Assembly: GCF_014192225.1 (NCBI RefSeq)
Contig: NZ_JACHXS010000007.1
Span: forward strand, 335,254-399,253
Direction: 5' to 3'
Source of the DNA: Pseudoduganella umbonata
Lineage (GTDB): Bacteria; Pseudomonadota; Gammaproteobacteria; Burkholderiales; Burkholderiaceae_D
DNA length: 64,000 nucleotides
The notes beneath the pieces were generated by a model. That model had not been told where the DNA came from and ran no database searches. It worked only from the letters and a program-made list of their open reading frames with translations. Positions 17,522 through 25,387 of the stretch are shown here, one piece after another (positions within the stretch are counted from its first letter, which is position 1; every line of letters begins with the position of its first letter). The position numbers and the translations under genes were made by a program.

Positions 17522-17821
17522 TGCTGGATGTTACATATGGCGCTGGGTATCTGGGGGCGAAACAGGGGTTTCGAGGAGCCTGCTCCTCGCCTGTGTAGCG
17601 GCGATCCCATGCAAGGGATCGCTCCTCCCTGTCCCCGGTAAGTGTTGGCGCCAAGCCTGCTGTTGGCTTTGCAAGGGGACTGACCCCAGCCTTTTGCATG
17701 CAATACGGCGGCGCATCCAAAAACCGGGGTCAGTCCCCTAGTGACGTCAACGGCTGGTACTAAGGCAAACACTTACCGGGGACAGACCCCTGGTATGCAA
17801 GCGCCACATGAACATCGAACG
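17522..17821. other. 300-base palindrome-rich spacer between urtE and the response regulator
   Basis: No credible gene. The spacer separates two convergent genes. After urtE come two perfect hairpins without T-tracts: CGAGGAG-CCTG-CTCCTCG (17572-17589) and GCGATCCC-ATGCAA-GGGATCGC (17601-17622). Then comes the nested inverted-repeat structure annotated at 17629-17785. These hairpins may serve as a bidirectional barrier to transcription. Confidence 0.7.
17629..17785. repeat. Nested inverted-repeat unit (REP/MITE-like)
   Basis: Outer arms CTGTCCCCGGTAAGTGTT (17629-17646) and its exact reverse complement (17768-17785) enclose inner arms AGGGGACTGACCCC (17674-17687) and its exact reverse complement (17726-17739). 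A further GGGGACAGACCCC runs from 17778. The unit is about 157 bp, non-coding and symmetric at two levels. GCTGGTACTA near 17753 is the inverse of TAGTACCAGC in the urtA-urtB spacer, so this is a dispersed family and not a single local structure. Confidence 0.75.
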
Positions 17822-18745
17822 CTAAACCGTCTCCACCGCCGGCGCGCTGGCCCGCATCCGGTTCAGCGCCAGCGCGGCGGCGGCGGTGCGCGTTTCCACG
17901 CCCAGCTTGTGGAACACGTGTTCGAGGTGCTTGTTGACGGTGCGCGGGCTGGTGCCGAGGATGTCGCCGATGTCGCGGTTGGTCTTGCCCATCATGACCC
18001 AGTGCAGCACTTCGGATTCGCGCTGCGTCAGCTTCAGCAGTGCCATCAGGGCCTGCACCCGCGCCGTATCGGATTCCTCGCGCAGTACGATCATCCACTG
18101 TTCGCTGCCCAGGTCCGCCACCGTGAACACGAGCCGGCTGGCGCCGCGCATGATGGTCAGCGGCATGCTCTTGTCGCCGGCAAGCCAGTCCCCGAGTGCC
18201 GGCGGCGTGGCATCCGCCGTGTCGAAATACTGGCCCATCCACTGCCGCGCCAGCGGCGTTTGCCAGACGATGCGGCCGTTGTGCGGCGTGACCGCCAGCA
18301 TTGCGTTGCCGAACGCATCGAGCGCGCTGCGCGCCTGGTTCATCAGCCGTGCCGTTTGCAGGTGGGCGGCGATCCTTGCCAGGACCTCGCTTTGCCGCAC
18401 CGGCTTGGTCACGTAGTCGGTGCCGCCGGCGTCGAAGGCCGCCACCACGTGTTCGGGTTCCGTGAGCCCCGTCATGAACACGACCGGGATGGCCCGCGTG
18501 ATGATGCTGGCACGCAGGTGGCGGCATACTTCGAAGCCGTCCATGCCGGGCATCATCGCATCGAGCAGGATGATGTCCGGCACCAGCTGCCGGGCGCGCT
18601 CCAGCGCGGCGGGACCGTTGTTGGCGACGAGGACGGTAAAACCGGCTTCGTCCAGCGCGTCGTGCAGCACGGCCAGGTTTTCCGGCACGTCGTCGACGAT
18701 CAGGACGACGTGACTGGCATGCCGGTCAGGTGGTTTGCTTGACAT
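17822..18745 (-). CDS. LuxR/NarL-type response regulator, likely partner of the NCS1-kinase
   Basis: A 307-residue regulator: a receiver domain (acidic D18-D19, phospho-acceptor D62 in ILLDAMMPG, Lys in YVTKPV), a PAS-like middle region (about 150-235) and a C-terminal LuxR HTH (KLTQRESEVLHWVMMGKTNR, then SPRTVNKHLEHVFHKLGV). It overlaps the end of the permease-kinase gene and is preceded by AGGGAGAACACC, so the two are almost certainly co-expressed and cognate. It should bind DNA when phosphorylated. The adjacent urea-uptake cluster is a candidate target, by position only. The frame stays open upstream to 18916, but that stretch is inside the kinase gene. Confidence 0.88.
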   Translation of the reverse strand: MSSKPPDRHASHVVLIVDDVPENLAVLHDALDEAGFTVLVANNGPAALERARQLVPDIILLDAMMPGMDGFEVCRHLRASIITRAIPVVFMTGLTEPEHVVAAFDAGGTDYVTKPVRQSEVLARIAAHLQTARLMNQARSALDAFGNAMLAVTPHNGRIVWQTPLARQWMGQYFDTADATPPALGDWLAGDKSMPLTIMRGASRLVFTVADLGSEQWMIVLREESDTARVQALMALLKLTQRESEVLHWVMMGKTNRDIGDILGTSPRTVNKHLEHVFHKLGVETRTAAAALALNRMRASAPAVETV

Positions 18746-21700
18746 GGTGTTCTCCCTGTTCCAGGAATCGTGACATCGCCTCCAGGTCGAAGCGGGCGGC
18801 ATGGCCGCGCATCGCTGCGACGAAGGCATCGTAATCGGGGCCGAGCGCGCCGATCGCGTCCAGCTGTGCGCGGATGCCGCGCACATAGCCGGCAGCGATC
18901 TGGTCGCGCAGCGCATCGAGCTGCGCGGCCGGCGGGAAGCGCAGGGCCGGTGCCACGGGTGCGGGCACTGCCGGTGGGGCCTGCGTCAGCCATTCGAGCC
19001 CCAGCCGCCGGCCGATGCGCTCCAGCAGTTCCGCCACGTTGACGGGCTTGACGATGAAATCCTCGGCGGGAATGCCGGCGGGATTGTCCAGCGCCTTGTC
19101 GTAGGCATTGGCGGACACGATCAGGATCGGTACCGGCGCACCGTGCTCGTGGCGGATGATGCGGCTGGCCTCCCAGCCGTCGATGCCCGGCATCGCCAGG
19201 TCCATCAGGATCAGGTCCGGCTGGACATCCCGGTAATGGTCGAGGCATTGCTGGCCGGACTGCGCCTGCGCCGTGTCGAAACCCAGCGGTGCCAGGATGT
19301 TGACGAGCAGCTCGCGGTCGACCTGCTCGTTGTCGACGACAAGGATCTTCCTGCGCGGGCCCGCGTAGCCGATGCGGGCCGGGCCGCGCACGGCGGCCGG
19401 CGTGGCGCCATGCACGCGCGGCAGCCGGAGCAGGATGCGGAACGTGCTGCCGGCGCCGGGCGTGCTGTCGAGCGTCAGTTCGCCGCCCATCATCTGCGTC
19501 AGCATCTTGCTGATCGGCAGGCCCAGGCCGGTGCCGGGGGCGGCGCCCGGCCCGTTGGCGGCGCTGCCGCGCGAGAACGGTTCGAAGATGCGCTCAGCCT
19601 CGTCGGGCAGGATGCCGGCGCCGGTGTCCTCGATGTCGAAGGTGACCAGGTCGCGCGCATGGCGCACGCGGAACGTGACCGTGCCATGCCGCGTGAACTT
19701 CACGGCGTTGCCGAGGATGTTGATCAGGATCTGGCCCAGCCGCTTGCGGTCCGCCCGCACCACCTGGGGCAGTTCGCCGGCCGGTTCGTAGCGGAACGCC
19801 AGGCCCTTGGCGGTGGCCTGCTGTTCGAACATGCGCACCAGCTGGCCGATGAATTCGTGGAAATCCACTTCGCGGATGTCGAAGCTGAACTTGCCCCCCT
19901 CGATGCGCGCGATGTCCAGCGTGCCCTCGATCAGCGACAGCAGATGTTCGCCGCTGCCGCGGATCACGCGGATGGCCTGCTGGCGGTGCGCGGGAATCGC
20001 CGGATCGTTGTCCAGCAATTGCGCATACCCAAGGATGCTGTTCAGCGGCGTGCGGATCTCGTGGCTGATGCCGGCGATGTAGCGGCTCTTGGCCTGGTTG
20101 GCCGCGTCGGCCTGTTTCTTGGCCAGTTGCAGGGCGGCGTCGGTGCGGCCGTGCAGCTCGATCTCGCGTTGCAGCAGGCTGGTCTGGCGGTTCGATTCCT
20201 CCTGCGCCACGCGCCGGCTGGCCCCGGTGAGCACCAGCCACCACGCGACGATGCCGCTGACCAGCAGCAGCGCCGCGAAGATCTTCAGGTAGGCCAGCTT
20301 CAGCGCCGGCAGCAGTGCGGCGGCCGCCTCGCCCAGCGCGTTCTGCTCATGCACGTACAGCAGGCCCAGCAGCGCGCCGACGAACAATACCGTCACCATC
20401 ATCAGCATCAGGTAGTGACCGAGCCCGCTGGTCATGTACGGCCACATCGACGCGGGCAGCAGTTTTTTCATGGCCCCTTCCCACTGGTGCGCGAAGCGGG
20501 CGTGCGGCTTGCAGGCATCGTCGCAGCGGGCGTCGAGACAGCAGCACAGCGAGCAGATCGGCCCCTGGTAGGCGGGGCAGTGCGCCATGTCTTCCGTTTC
20601 GTATTCCTTCTCGCAGATGCAGCACACCTTGGTGTGCGCACTGTCGTTATTGCCATGATTCCAGTTGTGGGCAGGGCGCGACAGGTAATAGCGGCCGCCC
20701 GTGGCCCAGGCGATCAGCGGCGACGCGACCATGGCGGTGCCCAGCGCGATGAAGGCCGAAAAGGCTTGCAGCTGCTCGCCGAACAGGCCGGTGAACGCGG
20801 CGACGGACAGCACGGACGCCAGCAGCATCGCGCCGACGCCGACCGGGTTGATGTCATACAGGTACGCGCGGCGGAACTCGATGCCGGGCGGCGACAGGCC
20901 CAGCGGCTTGTTGATGACGAGATCCGCCACGACGGCCGTGATCCACGCGATCGCGATGTTCGAGTACAGGCCCAGCACCTGGTCCAGCGCCTGGAACACG
21001 TCCAGCTCCATCAGCAGCACGGCGATCAGCGCATTGAACACGGCCCACACCACGCGGCCGGGATGGCTGTGCGTCAGGCGCGCGAAGAAATTCGACCAGG
21101 CCAGCGACCCGGCGTAGGCGTTGGTCATGTTGATCTTGACCTGCGAGATGACGACGAACAGCGCGGTCGCCAGCACGGCCAGGGTGGGATTGGAAAATAC
21201 CTCGGAAAAGCCGGCAAGGTACATCTGGTTCGGGTTCACCGCCTCGGCCAGCGACGCGCCGCCCTTGATCGCCAGCAGCGCGAGCAGCGCGCCGCCCAGC
21301 ATCTTGAGCATGCCGAGCACGATCCAGCCCGGCCCCGCCACCAGCACGCCCAGGTGCCAGCGCAGGCGGTTTTCCTTCGTCTGCTCCGGCATGAAACGCA
21401 GGAAGTCGACCTGTTCGCCGATCTGCGTGATCAGGGCCACGCCGACGGCGGTGGCGGCGCCGAACAGCAGCATGTTGAAGCCGCCATTGTCCGGCGACTG
21501 GCCGGTGAAATGCGCCAGCTCGCCGACGAGCTCCGGCTGCTTGTGGAGGATGGCGATGAACGGCAGCGCCAGCAGGACCAGCCAGATGGGCTGGCTGATC
21601 ATCTGGATGCGGCTGATCAGCGTGACGCCATGCGTCACCAGCGGGATCACCACCAGCGCGCTGACGAGGTAGCCGAGATAGAGCGGCAGGTGGAAATACA

Positions 21701-22166
21701 GCTCCAGCGCATACGCCATGATCGCCGCTTCCAGCGCGAACAGGATGAACGTGAACGACGCATACACGAACGATGAAATGGTCGAGCCGATGTAGCCGAA
21801 GCCGGCGCCGCGCGTCAGCAGGTCCATGTCCACGCCGTGGCGGGCCGCGTAGTAACTGATCGGCAGCCCGGTCAGGAAAATGATCAGGCCGACGGTGAGG
21901 ATGGCCCAGAACGCGTTGACGAAGCCGTAGTTGACGGCGATGGTGCCGCCGATCGCTTCCAGCACGAGGAACGAGATCGCGCCGAAGGCGGTATTCGACA
22001 CGCGGAAGACCGACCATTTGCGGAAGGAGCGCGGCGTGTAGCGCAGCGCGTAATCCTCGATTGTTTCATCGGCGACCCACGTGTTGTAGTCCCGGCGGAT
22101 CTTGATGATGCGCTGGGGCGGCTCGCTCTCGGCGGGAACGCTTTGTTTTGGTGCGGCGGTCGTCAT
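18726..22166 (-). CDS. NCS1 permease-like / Cys-rich / hybrid histidine kinase fusion
   Basis: A 1146-residue sensor. Residues about 1-505 form a multi-helix domain of the NCS1 purine/cytosine permease family (opening RRDYNTWVADETIEDYALRY; later GGTIAVNYGF and TNAYAGSLAWSNFFARLTHS). Residues 515-552 hold ten cysteines (CCICEKEYETEDMAHCP, then ICSLCCCLDARC), probably binding metal. Two further helices (about 585-660) lead to a coiled coil, HisKA with H702 in SHEIRTPLNS, a HATPase with DTGAGI and GTGLGLPISK, a receiver with D989 in LMDLAMPG, and a helical tail without an obvious phosphotransfer His. It probably senses, and may transport, a nucleobase or related nitrogen compound. The next gene is its likely response regulator. 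Confidence 0.88.
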   Translation of the reverse strand: MTTAAPKQSVPAESEPPQRIIKIRRDYNTWVADETIEDYALRYTPRSFRKWSVFRVSNTAFGAISFLVLEAIGGTIAVNYGFVNAFWAILTVGLIIFLTGLPISYYAARHGVDMDLLTRGAGFGYIGSTISSFVYASFTFILFALEAAIMAYALELYFHLPLYLGYLVSALVVIPLVTHGVTLISRIQMISQPIWLVLLALPFIAILHKQPELVGELAHFTGQSPDNGGFNMLLFGAATAVGVALITQIGEQVDFLRFMPEQTKENRLRWHLGVLVAGPGWIVLGMLKMLGGALLALLAIKGGASLAEAVNPNQMYLAGFSEVFSNPTLAVLATALFVVISQVKINMTNAYAGSLAWSNFFARLTHSHPGRVVWAVFNALIAVLLMELDVFQALDQVLGLYSNIAIAWITAVVADLVINKPLGLSPPGIEFRRAYLYDINPVGVGAMLLASVLSVAAFTGLFGEQLQAFSAFIALGTAMVASPLIAWATGGRYYLSRPAHNWNHGNNDSAHTKVCCICEKEYETEDMAHCPAYQGPICSLCCCLDARCDDACKPHARFAHQWEGAMKKLLPASMWPYMTSGLGHYLMLMMVTVLFVGALLGLLYVHEQNALGEAAAALLPALKLAYLKIFAALLLVSGIVAWWLVLTGASRRVAQEESNRQTSLLQREIELHGRTDAALQLAKKQADAANQAKSRYIAGISHEIRTPLNSILGYAQLLDNDPAIPAHRQQAIRVIRGSGEHLLSLIEGTLDIARIEGGKFSFDIREVDFHEFIGQLVRMFEQQATAKGLAFRYEPAGELPQVVRADRKRLGQILINILGNAVKFTRHGTVTFRVRHARDLVTFDIEDTGAGILPDEAERIFEPFSRGSAANGPGAAPGTGLGLPISKMLTQMMGGELTLDSTPGAGSTFRILLRLPRVHGATPAAVRGPARIGYAGPRRKILVVDNEQVDRELLVNILAPLGFDTAQAQSGQQCLDHYRDVQPDLILMDLAMPGIDGWEASRIIRHEHGAPVPILIVSANAYDKALDNPAGIPAEDFIVKPVNVAELLERIGRRLGLEWLTQAPPAVPAPVAPALRFPPAAQLDALRDQIAAGYVRGIRAQLDAIGALGPDYDAFVAAMRGHAARFDLEAMSRFLEQGEHHVKQTT

Positions 22167-22180
22167 CGTGGCGGCTTCGA

Positions 22181-22197
22181 TGCCCCAACTTGGGGCA
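22181..22197. promoter_or_regulatory. 17-bp palindrome upstream of the permease-kinase gene
   Basis: TGCCCCAACTTGGGGCA is a perfect 8+1+8 palindrome ending 14 bases before the start codon at 22166. The position suits an autoregulatory operator or an RNA hairpin over the ribosome binding site. The same stretch continues with a poly-G/C tract (GGGGG near 22202). Confidence 0.45.
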
Positions 22198-22383
22198 ATA
22201 GGGGGTATGCGGGCGGTTGTCGCCCGTGCTGCATTGGCGCTGCCATCTGCTTTATCTATCTGATATGCAAGAACTTTGCCCGCTCAACCATTGTGGGATC
22301 CGGCGAACTTTTCAGTTGAAAGCTGCTCGGCCATACGCGTAGAATGGCCGATCGCCGTTAAAAAGTTCTTGTAGGAAAAGACA

Positions 22384-24378
22384 ATGTTGAGAAAGAATCC
22401 TATCCTCCATGAGCTGGCCATCCGCCCGCTGCAGCGGGCTTCCTGGGCCGGTCCTTACGCCATCCTGCTGCGCATGCTGCTGATCGGCCTGGGCGTGCTG
22501 TCGCTGTCGCGCATCGGCCTGATGGCATGGCAATGGCAGCGTGTCTCGGCCGAAGGCATCCCCGGGCAGATGCTGCTGCAGGGTGTGCGGGCGGACCTGA
22601 TCCTGCTCGGCTACCTGCTGGCCGTGCCGCTGCTGCTGGCGCCACTGCTGGCCTACCGCCGGCTGGCCACGCTGTGGCGCGGGCTGACGCTGGCGTGGGC
22701 AACGGCCGCACTGGTCTTCGTGGTTTTCATGGAATTTTCCACGCCGCAGTTCGTGATGCAGTACGACGTGCGGCCGAACCGCCTGTTCGTCGAATACCTG
22801 TCCGACCCGGTCGAAGTGCTGTCGACCTTGTGGAACGGCTTCCGCATCGCGGTGATCCTCGGCATGGCCGGCACGATGCTGCTGGGCGTGGCCATCCACC
22901 GGCTGCTGCGCGCCGGGGCGGCGCGGGTGACGATGTGGCCGGCCTGGAAGGTGCTGCTGACATGGCCGCTGATCTGCCTGGCCGTCGTCATGCAGATCCG
23001 CTCGACGACCGCCCACCGCCCGGCCAACGCGGCCCTGTTCGCGCTGACCAGCGATGCGATGGTCAATTCGCTGATCATCAATTCGCCCTGGTCGATGCTC
23101 GAAGGCGTGGCCTCGATGATGGAAGAAAAGACCTCGTCGGAAATCTATGGCGACATGGACCGGGCGCGCGTGCTGGCCGAGGTGAAGAAGGTGCCGTGGC
23201 TGCGCGACGTGCGCTTCACCGACCCGGCCATGCCCACGCTGCACCACCAGGAACCGGCGATCCGCCGCGACCGGCCGCTGAACCTGGTGATCGTGCTGGA
23301 GGAAAGCCTGGGCGCGACCTTCGTGCAGTCGCTGGGTGGACTGCCGCTGACGCCGGAGCTGGAAAAACTGAAGAACGAGGGCTGGTGGTTCGAGCAGCTG
23401 TATGCGACCGGCACCCGGTCGGTGCGCGGCATCGAGGCCGTGGTGTCGGGCTATGCGCCCACGCCGGCGCGCAGCGTCGTCAAGCTGTCGCTGTCGCAGA
23501 CCAACTTCTACACACTGGCAGCCGGGCTGGGGCAGCAGGGCTACCACACCGAATTCGTGTATGGCGGCGAGGCCCACTTCGACAACATGCGCAGTTTCTT
23601 CACCGGTAACGGCGTCCAGAAGATCGTCGACCGCAAGCAGATGAAGCCGGCATTCACCGGCAGCTGGGGCGCCTCGGACGAAGACCTGTTCGACAAGTCG
23701 CTGGAACGGCTGAAAGCCCTGCACAAGGAAGGCAAGCCGTTCTTCAGCCTGATCTTCACGTCGTCGAACCATGAACCGTTCGAATTCCCGGACGGGAAAA
23801 TCGCGCTGCACGATGCGGACAAGCAGACGGTGAACAACGCCGTCAAGTACGCCGACTTCGCGCTCGGCAAGTTCATCGCGGCGGCCAAGCGGGAGGACTA
23901 CTGGAAGGACACCGTGTTCCTGATCGTGGCCGACCATGACAACCGGGTGTACGGCAATGCGCTGGTGCCGGTGAAGAAATTCCACATCCCCGGCCTGATC
24001 CTCGGTGCCGACATCGCGCCGAAACGCATCGCCACGATGGCCAGCCAGATCGACCTGGGCCCGACGCTGCTGTCGCTGATGGGCGTGGCCAGCGAACACC
24101 CGATGATCGGGCGCGACCTCGTGCGCGACAGCACGTCGCCGGGCAGGGCGCTGCTGCAGTTCGATAATTACTTTGCCTACCTGGAAGGCAGCACCGCCAC
24201 GATCCTGCGGCCATCCGGCAGCCCGCTGCTGGGACGCTACGACATGGCGACGGGCGAATTCGACAACGATGCGGCCGGCAAGCCCACGGCGGCGCAGGTG
24301 GAGCGCGCGATGGCGCACGTGATGCTGCCGTCGCTGCTGTACCGGGAAGGCCTGTACCGGCTGCCGCCCGGCAGATAG
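22384..24378 (+). CDS. LtaS/OpgB-like membrane sulfatase-fold phosphotransferase
   Basis: A 664-residue inner-membrane enzyme. The first 210 residues contain about five membrane helices. The periplasmic C-terminal half is an alkaline-phosphatase/sulfatase fold: metal site NLVIVLEESLGATF, ATGTRSVRGIEAVVSG (likely Thr nucleophile, about residues 341-356), FYTLAAGLGQQGYHTEFVYG, FTSSNHEPFEFPDG and VADHDNRVYG (second metal site). Relatives move phosphoglycerol or phosphoethanolamine from lipids to glycans or teichoic acids. In a Gram-negative this points to periplasmic glucan or LPS decoration; the acceptor is unknown. AGGA precedes the ATG at 22384. It stands alone. Confidence 0.85.
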   Translation: MLRKNPILHELAIRPLQRASWAGPYAILLRMLLIGLGVLSLSRIGLMAWQWQRVSAEGIPGQMLLQGVRADLILLGYLLAVPLLLAPLLAYRRLATLWRGLTLAWATAALVFVVFMEFSTPQFVMQYDVRPNRLFVEYLSDPVEVLSTLWNGFRIAVILGMAGTMLLGVAIHRLLRAGAARVTMWPAWKVLLTWPLICLAVVMQIRSTTAHRPANAALFALTSDAMVNSLIINSPWSMLEGVASMMEEKTSSEIYGDMDRARVLAEVKKVPWLRDVRFTDPAMPTLHHQEPAIRRDRPLNLVIVLEESLGATFVQSLGGLPLTPELEKLKNEGWWFEQLYATGTRSVRGIEAVVSGYAPTPARSVVKLSLSQTNFYTLAAGLGQQGYHTEFVYGGEAHFDNMRSFFTGNGVQKIVDRKQMKPAFTGSWGASDEDLFDKSLERLKALHKEGKPFFSLIFTSSNHEPFEFPDGKIALHDADKQTVNNAVKYADFALGKFIAAAKREDYWKDTVFLIVADHDNRVYGNALVPVKKFHIPGLILGADIAPKRIATMASQIDLGPTLLSLMGVASEHPMIGRDLVRDSTSPGRALLQFDNYFAYLEGSTATILRPSGSPLLGRYDMATGEFDNDAAGKPTAAQVERAMAHVMLPSLLYREGLYRLPPGR

Positions 24379-24385
24379 CCGTGTG

Positions 24386-25120
24386 TCATGGCTTGCCGAA
24401 GCCGTATTTCGCAAGGATCTGCTGGCCGGCACCGGACGCGGCGTAGTCGGCGAACTGGCGCGCCAGTGCCGGCTGCGGGGCATTGGCGATGACGGCAATC
24501 GGATAGCGCACCGGCGTCGCGGTTGGAATCGTGGCCACGGCTTTCACCTTGCCTTTTTGCGCCATCACGTCGGTGGCATAGACGAAGCCCGCATCTGCTT
24601 CGCCGCGCGCCACATAGTCGAGGCTCTGCCGCACCGAGGTGCCGAAGACGAATTTCGCTTCCAGGCCCGGCCACAGCCCCGCCTTCGCCAGCGCCTCTTG
24701 CGTGTAGCGGCCGATCGGTACGCTGGCCGGATTGCCGGTGGTCAGCCGCTGCGCGCCGCGCAGGTCCGCCAGCGAGGCGATCCGGCTGCCCGCCGGCACG
24801 ACCAGCACCACCGTATTGCTGACGAAATCGCGCCGCGTGCCGGGCGCGATCAGTTTCCGGTTCTCGGCCTTGTCCATGGCTTCCTGGTCGGCGGATGCGA
24901 ACACGTCCACCGGCGCCCCCTTGGCGATCTGCTGTACCAGCGGGTCGGACGCGGCAAAGTTCAGCAGCACGCGATTGCCCGGGTGGGCCGCCTCGAACGC
25001 CTGCGCCAGTTCCTTGAATGCGTTGGTCAGGCTGGCGGCCGCGGAAACGGTAATGTCGGCTGCGCTGGCCAGCATCGGGATAGCCGCCGTGAATACCGCG
25101 GCAAGGATTTTCTTTCGCAT
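24386..25120 (-). CDS. modA: Molybdate ABC transporter substrate-binding protein ModA
   Basis: A 244-residue periplasmic protein with a signal peptide ending MLASA-A and the ModA features ITVSAAASLTNAFKELA, then NFAASDPLVQQI, APVDVFASADQEAMDKA and RGEADAGFVYATDV. It binds molybdate or tungstate for import by ModBC. No modB or modC lies beside it; the downstream neighbour is the convergent sulfatase-fold gene. A ModE-like operator lies 24-49 bases upstream of its start, supporting molybdenum control. The molybdoenzyme genes at 45.9-48.6 kb give the cell a local use for the cofactor. GGAGCGACG precedes the ATG at 25120. Confidence 0.9.
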   Translation of the reverse strand: MRKKILAAVFTAAIPMLASAADITVSAAASLTNAFKELAQAFEAAHPGNRVLLNFAASDPLVQQIAKGAPVDVFASADQEAMDKAENRKLIAPGTRRDFVSNTVVLVVPAGSRIASLADLRGAQRLTTGNPASVPIGRYTQEALAKAGLWPGLEAKFVFGTSVRQSLDYVARGEADAGFVYATDVMAQKGKVKAVATIPTATPVRYPIAVIANAPQPALARQFADYAASGAGQQILAKYGFGKP

Positions 25121-25143
25121 CGTCGCTCCAGATGGTGTGGAAA

Positions 25144-25169
25144 GCGCAATATACATGAGTATATAGCGC
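25144..25169 (-). promoter_or_regulatory. ModE-like operator upstream of modA
   Basis: GCGCAATATAC (25144-25154), ATGA, GTATATAGCGC (25159-25169): an inverted repeat matching at 10 of 11 positions. It closely resembles the CGCTATATA...TATATAGCG half-sites bound by molybdate-loaded ModE in other proteobacteria. It lies 24 bases upstream of the modA start, where binding would repress transcription when molybdate is plentiful. Confidence 0.7.
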
Positions 25170-25333
25170 TGCCGCCAGCGACCCGTTGTCACGACTCCCG
25201 ATAGCCAGGTGGCGTAGTCGGGCAATCATGGGTCGGGTCGGCGTGTGGGGGGATTGCCTGGCTTGACGGCTTTGCCGCGAGCTGGTGCGGGGCCGGTGCG
25301 CGCCGGGCGGCGCGATAGGGTACGGAGGCGCGA

Positions 25334-25371
25334 GCGCACCGGGGCACCGATTGAATGGTGCCCCGGTGCGC
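25334..25371. other. Perfect 15-bp hairpin after the host-attachment gene
   Basis: GCGCACCGGGGCACC (25334-25348), an 8-base loop GATTGAAT, and the exact reverse complement (25357-25371). It lies 16 bases past the stop of the host-attachment gene (minus strand). There is no T-tract on either side, so it is more likely an mRNA 3'-end stabiliser or repeat-family hairpin than a classic terminator. Confidence 0.6.
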
Positions 25372-25387
25372 AGCAACGACGCCTGGC

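Noticed and set aside
18746..18916. N-terminal extension of the response regulator
   Set aside because: The extra residues lie inside the kinase gene, look random, and the receiver domain with a good ribosome binding site begins at 18745.
18801..21776. 991-codon open frame on the plus strand opposite the permease-kinase gene
   Set aside because: Composition is Arg/Gln/His/Ala-rich as in other antisense shadows. The minus-strand gene has clear permease, kinase and receiver motifs.
22312..24498. 728-codon minus frame opposite the sulfatase-fold gene
   Set aside because: Shadow frame without recognisable motifs; the plus-strand enzyme is clear.
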